A stretch of 64,000 bases of DNA. It comes from Episyrphus balteatus (taxonomy: Eukaryota; Arthropoda; Insecta; Diptera; Syrphidae). The stretch is taken from NCBI RefSeq assembly GCF_945859705.1, contig NC_079135.1, positions 35,141,679-35,205,678 on the forward strand. The letters are read 5' to 3'. Shown piece by piece: positions 1 to 15,600 of this stretch. The first letter of the stretch is position 1, and each line of letters opens with the position of its first letter. The position numbers were made by a program, and so were the translations under genes. Below the pieces are notes generated by a model, which had not been told where the DNA came from, searched no databases, and worked only from the letters and a program-made list of their open reading frames with translations.

Positions 1-669
1 GGTGTGAAGATCGAACCGGACGAAGTGGTGGCGGTCGGCTTGAAGACATATGAATTGGTGGTTCGACTTGTTGTCTCACTGTTGCTACTGACGCTGGCAG
101 TGTTGTGCGGTTGTAATGGATGTGCCACAGCACCCGCTCCAGATGCCATTGACGGGCTGAGATCTTGACGTGATCCATTCACAGAATTACTGCCACTATG
201 GGAGTGCTCAAGCACATTGTGGATGGAGTCATGGAAGGGTGTCATGCTGCCCGAACCCTGTGGGCACGGACGAAATGATGATATTTGACTGACATCGTCT
301 AATGTCCAGTCACGATCGTAATTATGTGAATTGCTCTCTATGTTGGCAACAATTTGACCATGCTGACCTGTGTGTGGATACTGGCCGGTACCGTTGGACA
401 CCGACTGGTGAGCTAGATTGCTAACCGATGTTGGTTGAATGTCGACAACGTCTTGTTGATCTTCTATTCCTCGAGCACCACCTGTTGCAGCGGCAGCTGC
501 CGCAGCAGAAGCTGATGGATAATTGAAGGAATTGTAGTTGTAGTTGTTCGTTGTATTCGCATGCGAAACTAACGCATTACTATTGTGGGGAATGCTGCGG
601 CTATGCAATACTGGTGATGGCGGCGAAAGCGGATGTACTTTCTCGGGAGCATTTTGTATTAGAAGAATG
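1..669 (-). CDS. MARCH8-like gene, C-terminal exon (runs off the window)
   Basis: The acceptor TTCATTCTAG precedes the first base at 669. The exon completes the arginine codon left split by the previous exon and stays open to the window edge. It starts with [19 protein letters not shown] and continues as a low-complexity cytosolic tail with an Asn/Tyr stretch, eight alanines and many serines. No stop codon is reached, so the last residues and 3' UTR lie before base 1. Confidence 0.88.
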
Positions 670-3600
670 CTAGAATGAAAAAAAAGATTAACATTTATAA
701 ATATTTATTTATATCTGTGTATACCGCAGAATTAATTAATTTGAGTTAAGTAATATTCAAACACCTAAAAATACCCAAAGCGGAACATCACAAAGTGGTA
801 TCATTTACCTTTCTTCTCATGACTAATTGTGTTGTTATGAAAGAAACTCGTATCAATCTGATTAAGGCAGCTTCAAACAACGATGTCATTAAATTCTGGG
901 ATCAACCCAATAATTCTAAATAAAATGAACGACTACTTCGCACGTACTTGTTATTCGGTAAATGTTGCTTAGAAAGTTAAAGTGCTTTATAGCATTCATA
1001 AAATAATAATTTTATCATTAATTTTATAACAAATGATGGTTATAAAAATTGTTTTTAATATTACGAAAACACCTTTTTAAACTTATTATACCATTTGGTT
1101 TCTTGTATACCTTGTTAAGCCGTCCTGAAGAAATACTAATCCATTCATTAACTTTTTGAAAAAAAAAAAATGGTTTTACGAGAAAATGTCAAATGAAGAA
1201 AATGGCAGGTGTTGTTAGTAATCGTACGTTTTAATTTTTAATTCCAATATAGTAACTTATTTTTGGAGAATGTACATACGCATATTTTTTTAAATCAAAG
1301 GCGAAAAATTTTAAACGATTAAGTAAATTGCTTAAGCCACTTTAGTAAGTAACTAAGCCAAAAAGCATAAAGATTTTTAACTTTGTAACTTACTGAATGG
1401 CTTTAGCAATTTACTAATACGTTTAAAATTTTGCGCTTAAATTTTAACCCCAGTTTGCTAAAATAAAACCTTTTCTTACAATTTCTTCTAGAGGGAACAT
1501 GCCAAAAGTCTTAAAACCCAAGTTTATAGCAAGCTAGAGATAGAGACAGACATGTACTCAGTCAGAAAGACAGAATTGCGAGAACCACTATTTTTTGTTC
1601 TCTTTCATCTTAAGTTCATGCTTCAATATTATTTCGAGTTCTATTTTTTTACGAATCCTAAACTTGCCCGTGTCCCGATTTTTTTTTTAAACTTGCTCTA
1701 TATAACCTATATAGCAAGCAGACTTCCACAGCGACAACGACAAAAGTTTTTTTTTAAAGTTACAAAATGAGAGTTTTACGGAAGTTGTGAACTGTTCAAC
1801 GAGATTTCGTAATCTTGTTGCCGAAATACGAGATTATCGTCTGGAGGAAAAAAGGCCGTTATATGGCTCAGTTCGACTTAAAAGCATTATACAAGACCCT
1901 GCAGAAAACGTTTTTGATGTTGCTTTTCTTATGGAGGGAGGGTTCGAAAAGTTCGGAAACTAACTATGAAAATGGCAACACCCTTTCGTTATAAAATCAT
2001 GTGTTTTTGAAAGGTGAGATTCTTGCACAAACCAAACACGAGTTGGATGCTATGTACGGAACCTTTACCAAATGAATTATCTATACACGTTTTGTGTTTG
2101 ATTATTTGAGAAAATTTCTGTTTTAAAACCACCAAGAATCAAACTGATTTTTTAAATTAAAAAAACGTTTCTAAAAAGTTGCCATTCAGATAAAAATTAA
2201 GGACTTGGAGTCGAACGTTCCACTCAAAAGAAGGATTTTGCAAACATTCATGTTGCGATAATCCGATAAACTACCACGTTCGCCTGGTAATGCCTTCAAA
2301 ATAAAGAAAATTATGTGCCCTGTCCATATCATTATTTAAACTTAGCATCGCTTATTATAGATCCAATATATGTAGGTGATAAAATATAGAGAAAAGATTG
2401 CAAGAGAAAACGACCTTAGAAACAGAGCTGGAAAAGATAAAGACTTAATGTCTATATTATTGACAAATTTCAAAACAAGTTTTATAACAAAACGTGTTTT
2501 GTGACTTCTTAAATTTGAATTTTGAAATACCTCGACCAATTGGCAATTAAACCAAAATTTTATTAAAGATTTTGTCTTCTAGATGTCAAATCTCTCGATA
2601 AAAGTGCCAAGTTTGCGAAAATTTGCAACTTCTAACATTCACTAAACATGTTTTGATATAGAACTTGTTTTGAAATTAGTGAACAATATGGCCGTAAAAA
2701 TATGATTAATAATTTTATTAGAACTCTCAAGAACTGCTGGAAAAATCATGTTTTCAATTACATATTATGATTTGCAAAAATGTATTCGATTTACGTGCTC
2801 TAAGGATCATTTTAATCGAAGACGATATCGGCCAAGAGTACTTATTGTTATAGAAATGCTGATTCAAGGAAATGGATTGCTGTCACAAATCCAAGAATGC
2901 ATTCTCTATTAAATTAATCTATCTAACTCAAAGAGCAATGACAATTTCCCCACAAGGTGTTGCTAATCTTACCGATTTCTAGCTCTCCATCTGTGGCATA
3001 GATGTAAATATGCTTTGCACTGAATGTACATGAATACAACTCCACCAGTAAGACCAACGGTCACTACCGCCAACTTCGTCCAGAATGGCCAATCTAAAGG
3101 AAAATGAAAAAAACCAGAGTTAAATTTCTCTAATGAATTAAATAAAAGACTCAACTTACCGATAATTCCTCGTTTGACATCTTCAGCAGCTCTCTCAATA
3201 AGCACACAAAGTGACCAAATCACACACAATGCTGCAGCACAATGAAACAGCACCGAACAACAGAGTCTTCTTCGTTCAACACCAGAAATGTCCAAGCTTC
3301 GCCACTGGAAATAATATTAAATTTTGTATCAGTATGTGTTTGTGAGGTTTTTTTTTATTTCAATTCAACACTTACTTCATTGAAGGGCTTTATTTTTGTG
3401 TGCATTATGAACGGGAATTTGCATAATTCGCAGGAGTTTGTTTCGGAAGCGGTCAGCCATTGCTGAAGGCAGGTTTGATGGACGTATTTAAGGCTACCTG
3501 AACAGTAGCATGGCGTTAGAAGTGGATTTTGTGGGTCGCTTTCGCAATGGCATATTCGACATATATCACCACTGCTTTGTGAAGCTTGACTGCTGCTCGA

Positions 3601-6600
3601 ACCGAATCTAAAATGAAAAGAAAACAAAGCATACAATTAGATAAGTAATGCATTGGGGTTGATGTTTGTAAATGGATGTAAGATGAGAATTGAAGTTTTA
3701 GAATTTAAATGACAAAGCAGATTTGAAAGGAAACATTTCTAGTTTTTCATGTCTTTTTAAAAAGATTACATAAATTACAGTCTGATAGTCTAGAACACTG
3801 AACTTTTGGTTGGCAGGCTTGGAGTTGGTAGGCATGAGGAAGATGACAACCTTGGTGTGCCAAAAAGTGCTTTGGCACCTGCAAGTAGGACATTTACTGT
3901 GCGAAAAGGCATTTTGTTAAAAAAAATTCCATGTTTGGATCCCTTAATGTTTTTGGTGTAGTAATTAGTCTACAAAGGGAACCTTCTACAACTTGCTTTA
4001 GAAAAAATTTCGAAAATCTTATTAAACAACTGACGAAACTTACTTACAGAAATGCTAGGAATTCTAAGGATTAATATAATAAGGGGTTAAGAAAAATAGG
4101 TTGTGGCTTCAAAAGAAGATTAGGACTTTTTTTCAGTTTATGTAGGAGAGAATCCAGCTCAAGAGCAGCTGCAAACACAAATATAACACCAATGTAATTA
4201 CAGAAGTAATGCTAAAACTCAGGAGGCATATGTAACTTCAAACAATTTATTTTTTTTTTTAAATAGAGAATTCCGGCCACATTCAGGGCACTTTCTCTGA
4301 AAAAAAGACGGCAAATTTAAGGATAACATTGGTGTTATGTAAAGAACCAAGGAAAATGTTGTTCTTCTTTTCACCATAACATAATCAAAATTCAACAAGC
4401 AGTGCTAAACAATAGTCGAATTAAAATAAGGGATAGAGCAGAGGCTAAGGATATGTTTAAAGAAAAAGTTTCTCAAATAATGAATCAACTCACCTTAAAC
4501 CAAAACTCGTTTGAATAAAAATTATCAACACTCGGTTTCCGCAGTTTAAGGTTTTGATGATCCATCCTTGGAAGAAGTGTTTAGACTTACAGAAGATTAA
4601 TTTATTAAAAAAATAATTATCCCCTCTTAAATGAAGAACGTCAATGAAGACTATCAAAAGGTATAACTTCGAGGTGGTCAAGGAATTGATCTAGAAAGCG
4701 ATTGAGAAATGAAGCCTTTGAGCGAAAAACTAAGGAGACGCTTATAATTCCAGCCTTTTTCCCATGGAACTACGTGGAGGACTTCAAACACCAATCAGTG
4801 AATCGTATTGGGCTTGAGAATGCACTTTTGTGAAAAACAGAGCTATTTCAACAAAAACAACAAAAATTATTTCACAATTTTACAGTCTTTGATTTATTTG
4901 ATAACAAATAAATCACTTAAGGTAAGCGGACACAATTGGATTCAGATTGATATCCCTGGCATTGGATATTGAAAGTTAATCATTTAACTTATTTTTATTT
5001 ATGCTTATAAATCAAAGCACTGAACATGTTGAATTCCGTCGTTTCAAAAGAGATTTCATTAGATTTCCATTCTACTGTATTCTGAAGTATGAACAAATCA
5101 CATAATTTTCTAATTCTGCATTATTTATTGGAAGTTCTCACTGCGGTCCTTTTGTACCGAATCACTCAAGCTCTGAGCTGACAATATAATTCGTTCAGCA
5201 CATGGTATAGCATTTAAAATTTTATAGTCTTCATGAACTCCACTATCGAAGGACAATTCTATGTAACAATGTAGTTCTATGAAAATAAAGAAATAAAAAA
5301 ACATGACCCAAAAACATCTTTGCAGTTATTTCAATGCATGAATATATTTTCTCTAAAGTTAAATTTTGTGAAACCCAAAAACAAAAGTTAAAATTCAGGT
5401 GAAGAGTCGATTCTGGCAAAAATTTATTTGTGAATAAACCGTAGTACCTTACTTCCAAATTATTCCCTTGACGACATTTAATTGGTGGGGTTCTCTTGTT
5501 TCTATGTATACTTTTTTTTCAATGACTTCCTTAACTACCATTCGGAGATCTGAAATGTTTTTGGCTAATTGCCAAAGTGTGTGCAATTGATCATGAACTT
5601 GAAATTTGTAGATAATACACAAGTCAGGGCTGCGTGTTGTCAAAGAATAGAGAAAGTGGCTGATTTTATATTTCTCTCTCCAACCATGACCACCACCCAG
5701 ATTAAATTATCACTACTGACAACCTTTAAGTAAATTGGTTCTATCATTAGTCCGGAAAATAACCATGGGGTATGTTTTAGGTTGCAATTTGTTGCCAGTT
5801 GGTCTATTTAAAGTCTGAAAACGAAATTTACACCATTCAAATTGGACTTTGAACGTATGTATGGATACACAGGTAAAGCTAGAGTCGTAAACTATACCTG
5901 TTTGGTTACTCATTTTATATTTTGTATTATTTTATCGTAGCACATTAACCGCACACTTCCTGGCAATTTTATCGACCGAATGACTGAATCATTTCAGGGA
6001 CAGAGGCATTTTATCTATATTTGGAGAGAGAGAATATTGTTGTTTGTATCCATGCTATGTGCTTGTTCTTGTTGTGCATTAAGTAGGTGGCGGCGTTGGC
6101 GTATTCTTTCAAAGACAAGTAGACCGAGTACCTTATACAACATATCGGCGGAAATATAATTAAAGGACCCTGGCACTGTTCTACATAGTATGAAAATATA
6201 TTGCTAGATATAAAAACAAAAAAAAAAACTGCACACACGTCAAATAGATGTATTTGTATAGTTGAATATGTTGCCGGCGGGTAAAAGATACTTGACCTAT
6301 GTTATTTGTTCATTCATAAAAGAGGAAACATTGAAGAAGGGATCGTCATCGTTGTTAGAAAGAAAGCCCATTAACAGGCAGGCAAGCTGGTGGGGAAGGA
6401 AATTTGAAATTGGAAAATGTCTTACCAGAACAGCTAGGCACAATTAAGGACTTTCTATGAAATTGTTTATTCTTTACAATGAATCACATTGTATTGATTG
6501 AGAGATGTCTTAGGATGATAAGAGTTCTATGTTAAGGCTTTTGAGATGCTTGTGATAATGAAAATTAAGAATGGGATAATTTTTGAAGAGTATAATATGT

Positions 6601-9600
6601 TTTTGAAAAGGGTTTAGTCTATATACATTTTGTAATTGTGTTATGAGAAAGGCATAAGGCGCTTTAATAATTTGGAAAAAGAAACTTATTTAGCAAATAC
6701 AAGAACGACGGTTAATTGAATGAAGTGGAAGCTTAAACATAAACAACGAAAAGTAAATTACATATTTTTAATAATAAAAATGTTATAATTTTCAGGAACT
6801 ACTAGTTTCTATACTTGAAGAAGCTGTACGACATTTAATTTAATTCATTTTTAAATCGTTTTTAATTTTATTTCTTTGTTTGAAATAAACAAACAAAAAT
6901 GGTGTAGCATCACAGACTCACAGAGGAATGAATTTCTTATAAAATTGTACCAAGTCATTGCACCTCTTTTTTGAAAAGCAACACAAAACTCATTTCAGTT
7001 TCTTTTTTGGCAAATAAATTCCAACTGCGACGCATTTCACAGAACTAAATGAAAAAAAAAGGAGAACACCAAATATATGCCGTGGCATAGTGTTTATGGA
7101 AGAGTTTTTTGTTGTTGTTGGTTGCCAGAGTTGTATACATTCATGAATTTTACCCGTCCGGCTATTTTTAACAAACTTTGTGTTATTTTTATCAATTTGT
7201 TTTCTTAATTTATTTCTGTGTTAACAAAAAAAAAAACAAAAAATTCATTGTGAAAAAAGTACATATATATTGCTGAGAATGGGCATACGGTGATGGTTTT
7301 GTATAATTAAGGTCAGCCCTGAGCGTTCCCATGAGACACAAATTACATTCGTTAAAAGCATCAGCTAGATAGTATCTTTTATGGAACAATGAAATAGTAG
7401 CATTAGGAGTAATATAAAGAGAACAAAAATTGTACCGTCAATATCGTTATGAACAATTTGATAAATCTATTGAATAAGAATTTCCATTGAATTCCTTATC
7501 CTGAATATTTCTTATTACATATTGAGTCTTAAAAGTTGGAATAATGTTGAAATAAAACTAGTTAGGTATCAAAATTGAATAATTGACAATTGAAGGTTAA
7601 ATATTAGATAAAACTAGATTTAATTATTTTCAATTTTTTCAAAAACTAAATGACATTTTTTTGCATCTCCGTTTAAATATTTGACTTATAAAGGCACTTC
7701 TAAGCAAAATTTAAAAAAAAAACGACTCTTTGAACAGAAATCTGATTTAAATAAAGGGAGCCATGCACAAAATTTGGACACGATAGTTCATTTCTAAAAG
7801 TTTTATTGAATTTATAAATTTTATGCCATCGAAAAGCGAGTATGTAATAATCAGAAGACAGAAGCAAAGTGTTAGTTATGACTTTTCTATACAGTTTATC
7901 GATAATTTATATTTGGTATCGTTTATTTAACGCAGTTGAGCACCAACAAATTTCTGAACTTATATCCCTATTCTGGCAAACCTCACATGGTACCTCACAA
8001 GTCACAAGTACCTCACAAGGTGAGGATAACTCGATTTTGGGAGGATTTATTTCTCACAAACTTCTTGCTTATCAATGTCAAAATTGTAAGTTGTGACCTG
8101 CTTCAGAGCAGATAAAAAATTCGAAAAATTTTGAATATGCGCTCATGTGTTGGAAAAGAAACACCGCTTCTTAAAAAGAAAGGTGTTATATATATAAGAA
8201 TAAACATCATACAGCAAATGAGTATTATCGCTCCAGCAAGTCGTGTTGCGAAGCAGAAATAGATCATGACTCTGTTGGCGTGATTAGAAGCACTTATCGA
8301 TGTTACTATAATAATTACATAAGTTAGAAAGCACTTTAAACTTATTGGCATTGGTTTTAAATAGGTAATTGTTAACTGAGGTTTAGAAACTATTAGTAAG
8401 GGATGCGGCATTGATATTAACAAAATGAACACGCCCATGTATAAGATTAAAGCAAACCGATTTGAACAAGCAAGGCATTAACAAAATTACTGGTTGGCTA
8501 GCTCTATTTCATTATTTCTGATAGATTTCAATGTTAAAATCTTAACCAATTTATTTCGTTAAAATACAAAAAAAATCGTGTCAAAAATTGTTTTTTGCTC
8601 CTTTTCGCTTAAACAGGGTTGCCACATTTATTCTGTAAGATACAACTCAAGAGGTAATAGCTTAGAAAAATTATGAGGAAGAAAAAAAATTGCATGACAA
8701 TAAATTTGCAACCAGAGGTAAATAAAACTTTTGGATTTCATGTATTAAAAAAGCTTAAAAATACCAGTCTGTTAATGGTTTTCTTTTTGACAAATGGTTC
8801 CCCTTGTATTTGTTTGAAAATCTAAAACTTTAAATTTGTAATTTGTGAACCTATTTGAAGAGGCCTGTTCACTATGAGCTCAAAGCTCATAATCTTGAAC
8901 CCAAAAATTTTTTTCCAGACTTGGGTCCGAAGATATTTTTTCCAAATATTAGGGCCAATTTCAATAGTCAGATAAACCTCAGATAGAGTTTATTCCTAGG
9001 AATATCTATCTTTTTATATTGACATTATTCGTTTAATAGCTTAACTGATGGTTTAAAAATCAAGGCTTAAAGAAAAAAATGTTTAGATTTTAAATATCTC
9101 AGCCACCCGACCTCAAAGAATATTTTGGTTTTCATTCGTTAATAGGGCTAAAAGAGACTTTTCTTTTGATGTCTCATTCAATTTTTCTAAATAAATGGAT
9201 AGGGCTGTCAACTTCAAGCTCACATCTCAAAACAAAAACTTTTTTTTTTGAGATTTTGATCTGAAGATACATACATATGTATCCGCTTTCGAATAAAAGG
9301 TTCAAAGGTCAAAAGAAATTTTGGATTTTATTTTTTATGTCCCAATAAAGCTTTAAAGAGACGAGAACTTTCCCTTAATAAATGAAATGTTTGACCAACT
9401 GTGTGGCATATTCGACACTATGTTAGACACTTTTGTAACAAAAAGAGACACATCTTACAAAAGATGTATAACTTCAAAAATTAAATTAAGGTGCATTTGT
9501 ATTAAAAAATAAAAATTCTTCTATTCCAATAAAAAACTATTATAATCTTAAAAGTTGTAATAAAAAGCAACAGTTACAAAATGTCTTTACCTACCGCATT

Positions 9601-12600
9601 TTCGCAGCAATTATGTTTATACACAATTAACATATAGATTAAGATTTTATCATAAATAAATAGTTTATAAGTCAAAACTTGTAATATTCAACGATATCTT
9701 TTATTTAACATTTATGCATTATCCATTATAACAGTTACCATCCTCTCATTTGCTCATTCTCTGCTTTGGTAAATAATGTGTTATCTAAAAACGAAATAGT
9801 ATTTTGTTTTTTATGAACAGGGTGACATTTTTGGTCATTAAGTCAGATTTTGCTTAGGAAACGAAATCTAAAAAAAACGATCAATGTAGTTGTTAATTGT
9901 GTTGAAGCCCCAAAAACTTTTTGTTGCCAAAATCATGTATTATGCCAAAATAATAGTTTATTGACTCATTCAATCTTGCGGCACAGATCTGTCCTATTCT
10001 GTCTCTGCACAAAATGGTACAAAATTTTTCTTCCTAAATTTGTTACATTCTGGGAGAGTATAATATGTAAATACACTTTAGATAAATTAATTGTTGCTTT
10101 AAAAGATTTATCACACATTAAATCTTAAAACAGATCCCTTAAATAAAAAAAATGCATGTCAGTGTCACCCTGTATACCAGATTGTGTAAACGTCGCCTTT
10201 CGTAAATAAGTATATGCTATGCATTAATGGTCAATGTCTATAGTAATTTATGCTGAACATATCCTTCCAACACGAAACAATAAAACGGCTTAACATCGAT
10301 TGACGAAACCACAAAAGCCTTTACATATAGTATGAACAATCAACACACACACTCTATATACCGTTACACACTGATATGCACAACAACACTTGTCAGATAT
10401 TGTTTTAAATACTTTCAAACTATACTCGTACATATCCAATTTGACAGCCTTGAATAGTTTTGCCTCACTTGCACACAAAATTGACAAATAATTAGGCTGG
10501 TTCCATATGGTTTATCAATGTGTAATGCAGCACACAATATAAACAGTTAGATAGGATATGTCACACAAATTGGGTTTAGATTGTTTGAAAGGAAAATGTC
10601 AAATACATTATTTGATTTGTCTATTGAAGCAATAATACCCATAACTGTTTACGTCACTTTATACTCCTTTGAATTCATATACCTACTTTATAGGTTCCCT
10701 TATACATGCGTTATAGGGTTATTGATCTCTATTTATAAGGGTGTCTTCCTTTCATCAACTTTTAGAACAGAAAGTCTCTTACTCGATGATAGTGCAGACA
10801 TACGTATAAGTGTGGATGGAGTGTAAAAGTCGATGTCAAAGTAAAAGAGCACCACCACACTAACTCCTTCTGTCACTATGCTGTCATTGCGACTGGGAGT
10901 AAATTAGTGGACACAAATTGAATTGACATTCTTTTGCAGTGCTGCTTGCGCTTGAAGGTGGAAACAGGGGGCAGAAAGTGATGGTGTTGTAATACCATTT
11001 TCTATAAATTTTCCATTTTCAAACCGAGAAATGGTCAAGTAAGGAGTTTATCTCTGGTTGGCTGCGTGCTGTGCTATTACCTATTTTGTCCCCATATTCA
11101 TGCCATTATTGTAGCTTTGGGAAACACGAACACGATACACGACTCTCTGGACAGCATTGCCATAATTTTTAGTACCAGGTTGGTATGTTTCGAAGGAAGC
11201 CCATATCTTGGTCCTCTTATCATAGAACAGGTGAATACATAGTACATAAATATTTCCCTGCGACCGACCGTATGTCGCATCAGTCGGCCCATTCAACTTA
11301 ACTCATATAGTTGTTCCGATGATGATTTTCCATTTTTAATGGATTTGCAGTCTATTTGGTCATTTGCAATGCAATTCACGAAGATACGATACAAAACTAC
11401 ACAAATACTCGTTCATATGTTTACTTTTGAATCGCATCATCATCGTGTCGCATATCTATATGTATGAGTAGAGTAGGTATAAAATTTATAATGCATATAT
11501 TTATAGCTTTATATGCGTATAAATGATAAAAAACACAATCAGATAAATAACTATATTTAAAAAAAGGCACGTTTTAACCGCAGATTCTCGTATACTTGCA
11601 TAAGTGGTTTCGATTGGACGTTTAAATTATTTATGGCCAACTAGTATACGAACATGTAGCTCTGTAATGTAAGTTGTTTTGCAGCAGCTCTGAACTATGT
11701 CTCTGTCAAGAACTTTAACGTTCTAAAACCTAATAGTTATTTGTTTGTTTGTTTTTTTTTTTTTCTATATTTTCTTTTTATGGGCAGTTATAAGAGGAAT
11801 GTTTGCGATAAAAGTTTTAAGCTTTGCACAGGAAATTTGAAATTGTTATCTTTTGTGAAATGAAAGTGTAATGCGAAAACCACTTGAATAGAGTGTCGTA
11901 TGTTATTAATAATATTTAATATATGTATACGACGTAATAATACGAGACGAGCTTTTATACAGAATGTTTTTCTCTGAGTTATTTAATAATAACGCAATTA
12001 GTTTAATTTTATTCAAGTCTTTTGTAATACTAATGGTCAGTGTCAAGGAGCAAGTTATATGTTTGCTTTTGGTTTAAACTTTAGTTCAACAGCTTAATCT
12101 TGAAGTGGTTGGCTTAAAAATCTAATATTATGATTTCTATTGGTCGGATTTTCAAAATTAATGTCTTCAGGCTCAGGGAAAATGTCAGAGCATAATTTTT
12201 TGCATTTAAAATAAAAATACAATTCAATTTGTCCTTCAAACATTAAACGATGCATAAACAATACTAATATTGCAATATTTTGCATTCTTAACGCAATACA
12301 GCCAAACTTCCATAAAAAGTTTTTCCTAAGTTACTGTTCTTTCATTTGATACCAATTTGATTAATGGTCGCTTAAAGTCTAAAATGCCAATTCTCCTTTA
12401 TGATATGGCCCTAACCCTAGCTGAATTTTGAACACTTGGACACAAACCAACTTGGAATTTTAACATCAAATTTCAGAAGCATTTATTGGGTCAAAATCGT
12501 TTTCTCAGTCAATTTTTGATCGATAAAAAATATGTATCAAATAAACAGTATTTTCATAACCCTGATTGTTTGAAGTTTATAATATATTTATGTACATTGT

Positions 12601-15600
12601 ACATTTCCGAAAAGGCCTAAATGTTCTCTCTCTGAAGTATGAAAAAAACGCAAACGCATTAGGTACATCTTCTCATCTATTCTTAACCCTCTGTCGGCAC
12701 ACGGGTGCGAATTTGGCAGGACAAAAATAAAAAAATTACGATTTTTCAAAAAAGTGGTCACAAAAAAGTCTCTTTATAAGGGTGAAAATATTTTTTTTCG
12801 GAATTGTGAATACAATATTCGAATTCCTCGGAATATTCTACATCAATTTCATACTTAATTCTCTATAAAATATTGTCACCGAAAAAAGTTCTAGCGACAT
12901 GAAAAAGTATAAACCAAATACGCACCCGTGTGCCTGTCACGTCACAAAAAAGAGGTGTGCCTACAAAGGGTTAAAATTAATCTTTTTATTTTTCTTATTT
13001 GCGAAATCAGAAATATCTTCCTCACCCCCAGTCAGCTTTTTGTGGAGGTTCTCTAGGTTATACCAAAACGAAAATGAAACTTTTTTAAATTTTTTTAATT
13101 CACGGATAATTTAAAGCTTTTGTTTGCAAATTTTGGTTAAAATCAACTTTGTCGTTTACTTAAAACTCAGAAATAAAAAAAGTAAATATGGGAAGTATCA
13201 TTAAAAAAGTCTTATTTGCAAAATTACAAAAAAACATTCCAATTCAATTTACCCTCTAGGGCACCACTTAAAACAGTTATCTACCAATTTTGAAGAGCAC
13301 AGCTCCAGCGGTTCTGTAGTTGGAGATTGTGGTATATACACACAGACAGAATTGCGGTACCCACTTTTTTTTTGCATTTTCTATCATTAAACACGACATA
13401 TCTGATTGTTACCTATCTTGAAGTGAATTTTTTTCGTATCCTAAATTTATACTATAATACCTACATGCATAAATACATTACCTATATCGCATTAAAAAAA
13501 AGATACATCAATTTGTTTTGAATGTTTTTCATAATAAACACCCTATTGATAAACTTTTTAAGCTGATACTAAAACCACATCTCCTTTAAAAGGGATATCT
13601 TTAATATATAGAGCACATTTCCATTATTACAGTTTTCTCGAAAAAAACCTACCGATTTATTTTGGTGAACACAAAAATGATTCTATTCAGACTGTACATT
13701 TTTATTTTTGAATGAAAAAAAGGTACCTAATGGAGTTTTCTTGCAAACCGCTCAACCAATTTCTATACACAATCTTTTGGCAGTCGTATATTCTAGCTCT
13801 ACTTAGGATGAATTTTCCAAACACACCAGATCACATATATTACTAGTATAACCTTTTAGGGCCAGTTGTACAAACGTGGTTCAGCCTTGGATCAGAAATT
13901 TAACCCACCGACTTCGGCGGATTAGCTTCGGGTCAACTTTGGTTCAAGCATGGATGTGGCTATTTTTACATATGTGAACCTTGCACCAGTGCTAAAACAA
14001 GACGTTACCTCCGATTTCAGAAGATAAAAGTTGCTGAACCACGGATTAAATATTTGTACAACTGGCCATTAATGTCTGTAATATTATGTTTTCATATTCT
14101 TTTTATTGAAGCAAACTTAAAAAACTAAGTTCTTTTTAAACAGAAATATTACACTTTGTTGCGAATATTCTATTAAAGATATCGAAACAAATGAGTTTTC
14201 ACCTTAATTACTATGCCATAATGTGTTCAATTGAAATGTGCACATTTAATATATGGGCATGTTTACAACATTATTTATCAATAATTTATTTTAAACCAGG
14301 TTGACAATCCGTCATACCAAAAAAATTAAGAATTAATGCTCGTTCTGATTTATCATTATTGCTATTTTGTTATTGCAAAAAGTACATTCTAGTTAGGCTT
14401 AACTTCCATTTGGTTAGCCACAGAATATTTTCAATCAATAACTTCACGGAAATCATCGATGCATTGACGTAAAATAAAACAACAAACAAAGCCAAATGTA
14501 AACATAGTTAAATAATTCAAATAGCTTTTACCAAATTAGCAAAATATCAGCTCTTTTTAATATATTTCAGTATAAATATTTTGCTATGATGTGAATAATG
14601 CGACGTTATAAAAATATAATTAAATATTACATTTGTATATATTTAATCCAATGAAAAAGCTAGTCATGTCACAGACAATTATGTACTGTTGTCAATTTTA
14701 TTTTTTTAATTGTTATTATTGTGAAAATTTATTGTCGGCATTTATTGGTGCTCAGTCAGAAAAGAAAAAAAAAATAACATACATGAGATCAAAGTTCTAA
14801 GAGGAAAACAATTATCGTGATTGGAATATCTAATGTGGATCTAATGAATTTAACGACTTATTGGGAAATGGGTTTTTGCAATTGAAACAATCAGTGTGCT
14901 CAATGATTAATGAATAGCTGTCGTTTTAAAAATGAGTGAATGAAAAATATTCACACACAAAAAGGGGATTTTTTTTTTCTTAAATTACAAAATATTTTAA
15001 AGCAGATGTATTAAAAAATATGAGAATGGAGCATGTGTGACCAATACGACTCATTTTTGTTTTTAAGTTACTAATTTAATTAACAGTGAGTAATAAGCAC
15101 TTGTTCCGACGTAGGCTTGTTATCAGCTTTTGGTTATTAAATGTGTCTGATAGCCATTATATTAACAATAGTAAGGTAGTCTAACAAAGATACACTGTAT
15201 GGTTAACATTGATATGATAATCATTGATTGATAGCAGCAGTGATTTGCAAAAGTTGGTCCGCATGACAGGGGCAAAGGATTTCTCAGTTCCATCTAAAAA
15301 CTAATTTATACATTCAACTAGTGGTTTTATATTTGCTTGTACCAGTAAAGCCTACCATTCTCTTAATTTTCGGTCGTATCGGAATGTTGAATGTTATTGC
15401 CTTTTGACTGGGTTCTCGAGGTCTCTTTTTTGGCAATTGGCAAAACATGGCAATTTCAGCTGAGCCTGTCGTGTTCTATTTTTAGGCGTATTCTTAACGG
15501 GTAGGCTTTCTCGCCTCTTCGTGCTTCTAATTCGATCCAGCTTTGTCACTCCCGCTGTCATACAAAACATTTTTATCTTAGCTGCCGCCAACTTATGCAT

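Larger units (their letters stand above)
3608..12682 (-). other. MARCH8-like intron 1, gene-proximal part: mostly unrecognised non-coding DNA
   Basis: A+T-rich sequence with many homopolymer runs. Open frames are short, hydrophobic and codon-biased only by A+T content. Exceptions worth noting are a possible short inverted-repeat element near 9.8-10.2 kb and a G+C-richer open frame near 11.1-11.3 kb; both are listed separately. Confidence 0.6.

Noticed and set aside
6262..6447. 61-codon plus-strand frame with better composition than its neighbours
   Set aside because: No homology recognised, and no splice or promoter support.
8103..8438. 111-codon hydrophobic minus-strand frame, superficially like a membrane receptor piece
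   Set aside because: No family motif, no splice support, and composition explains the hydrophobic residues (T-rich codons).
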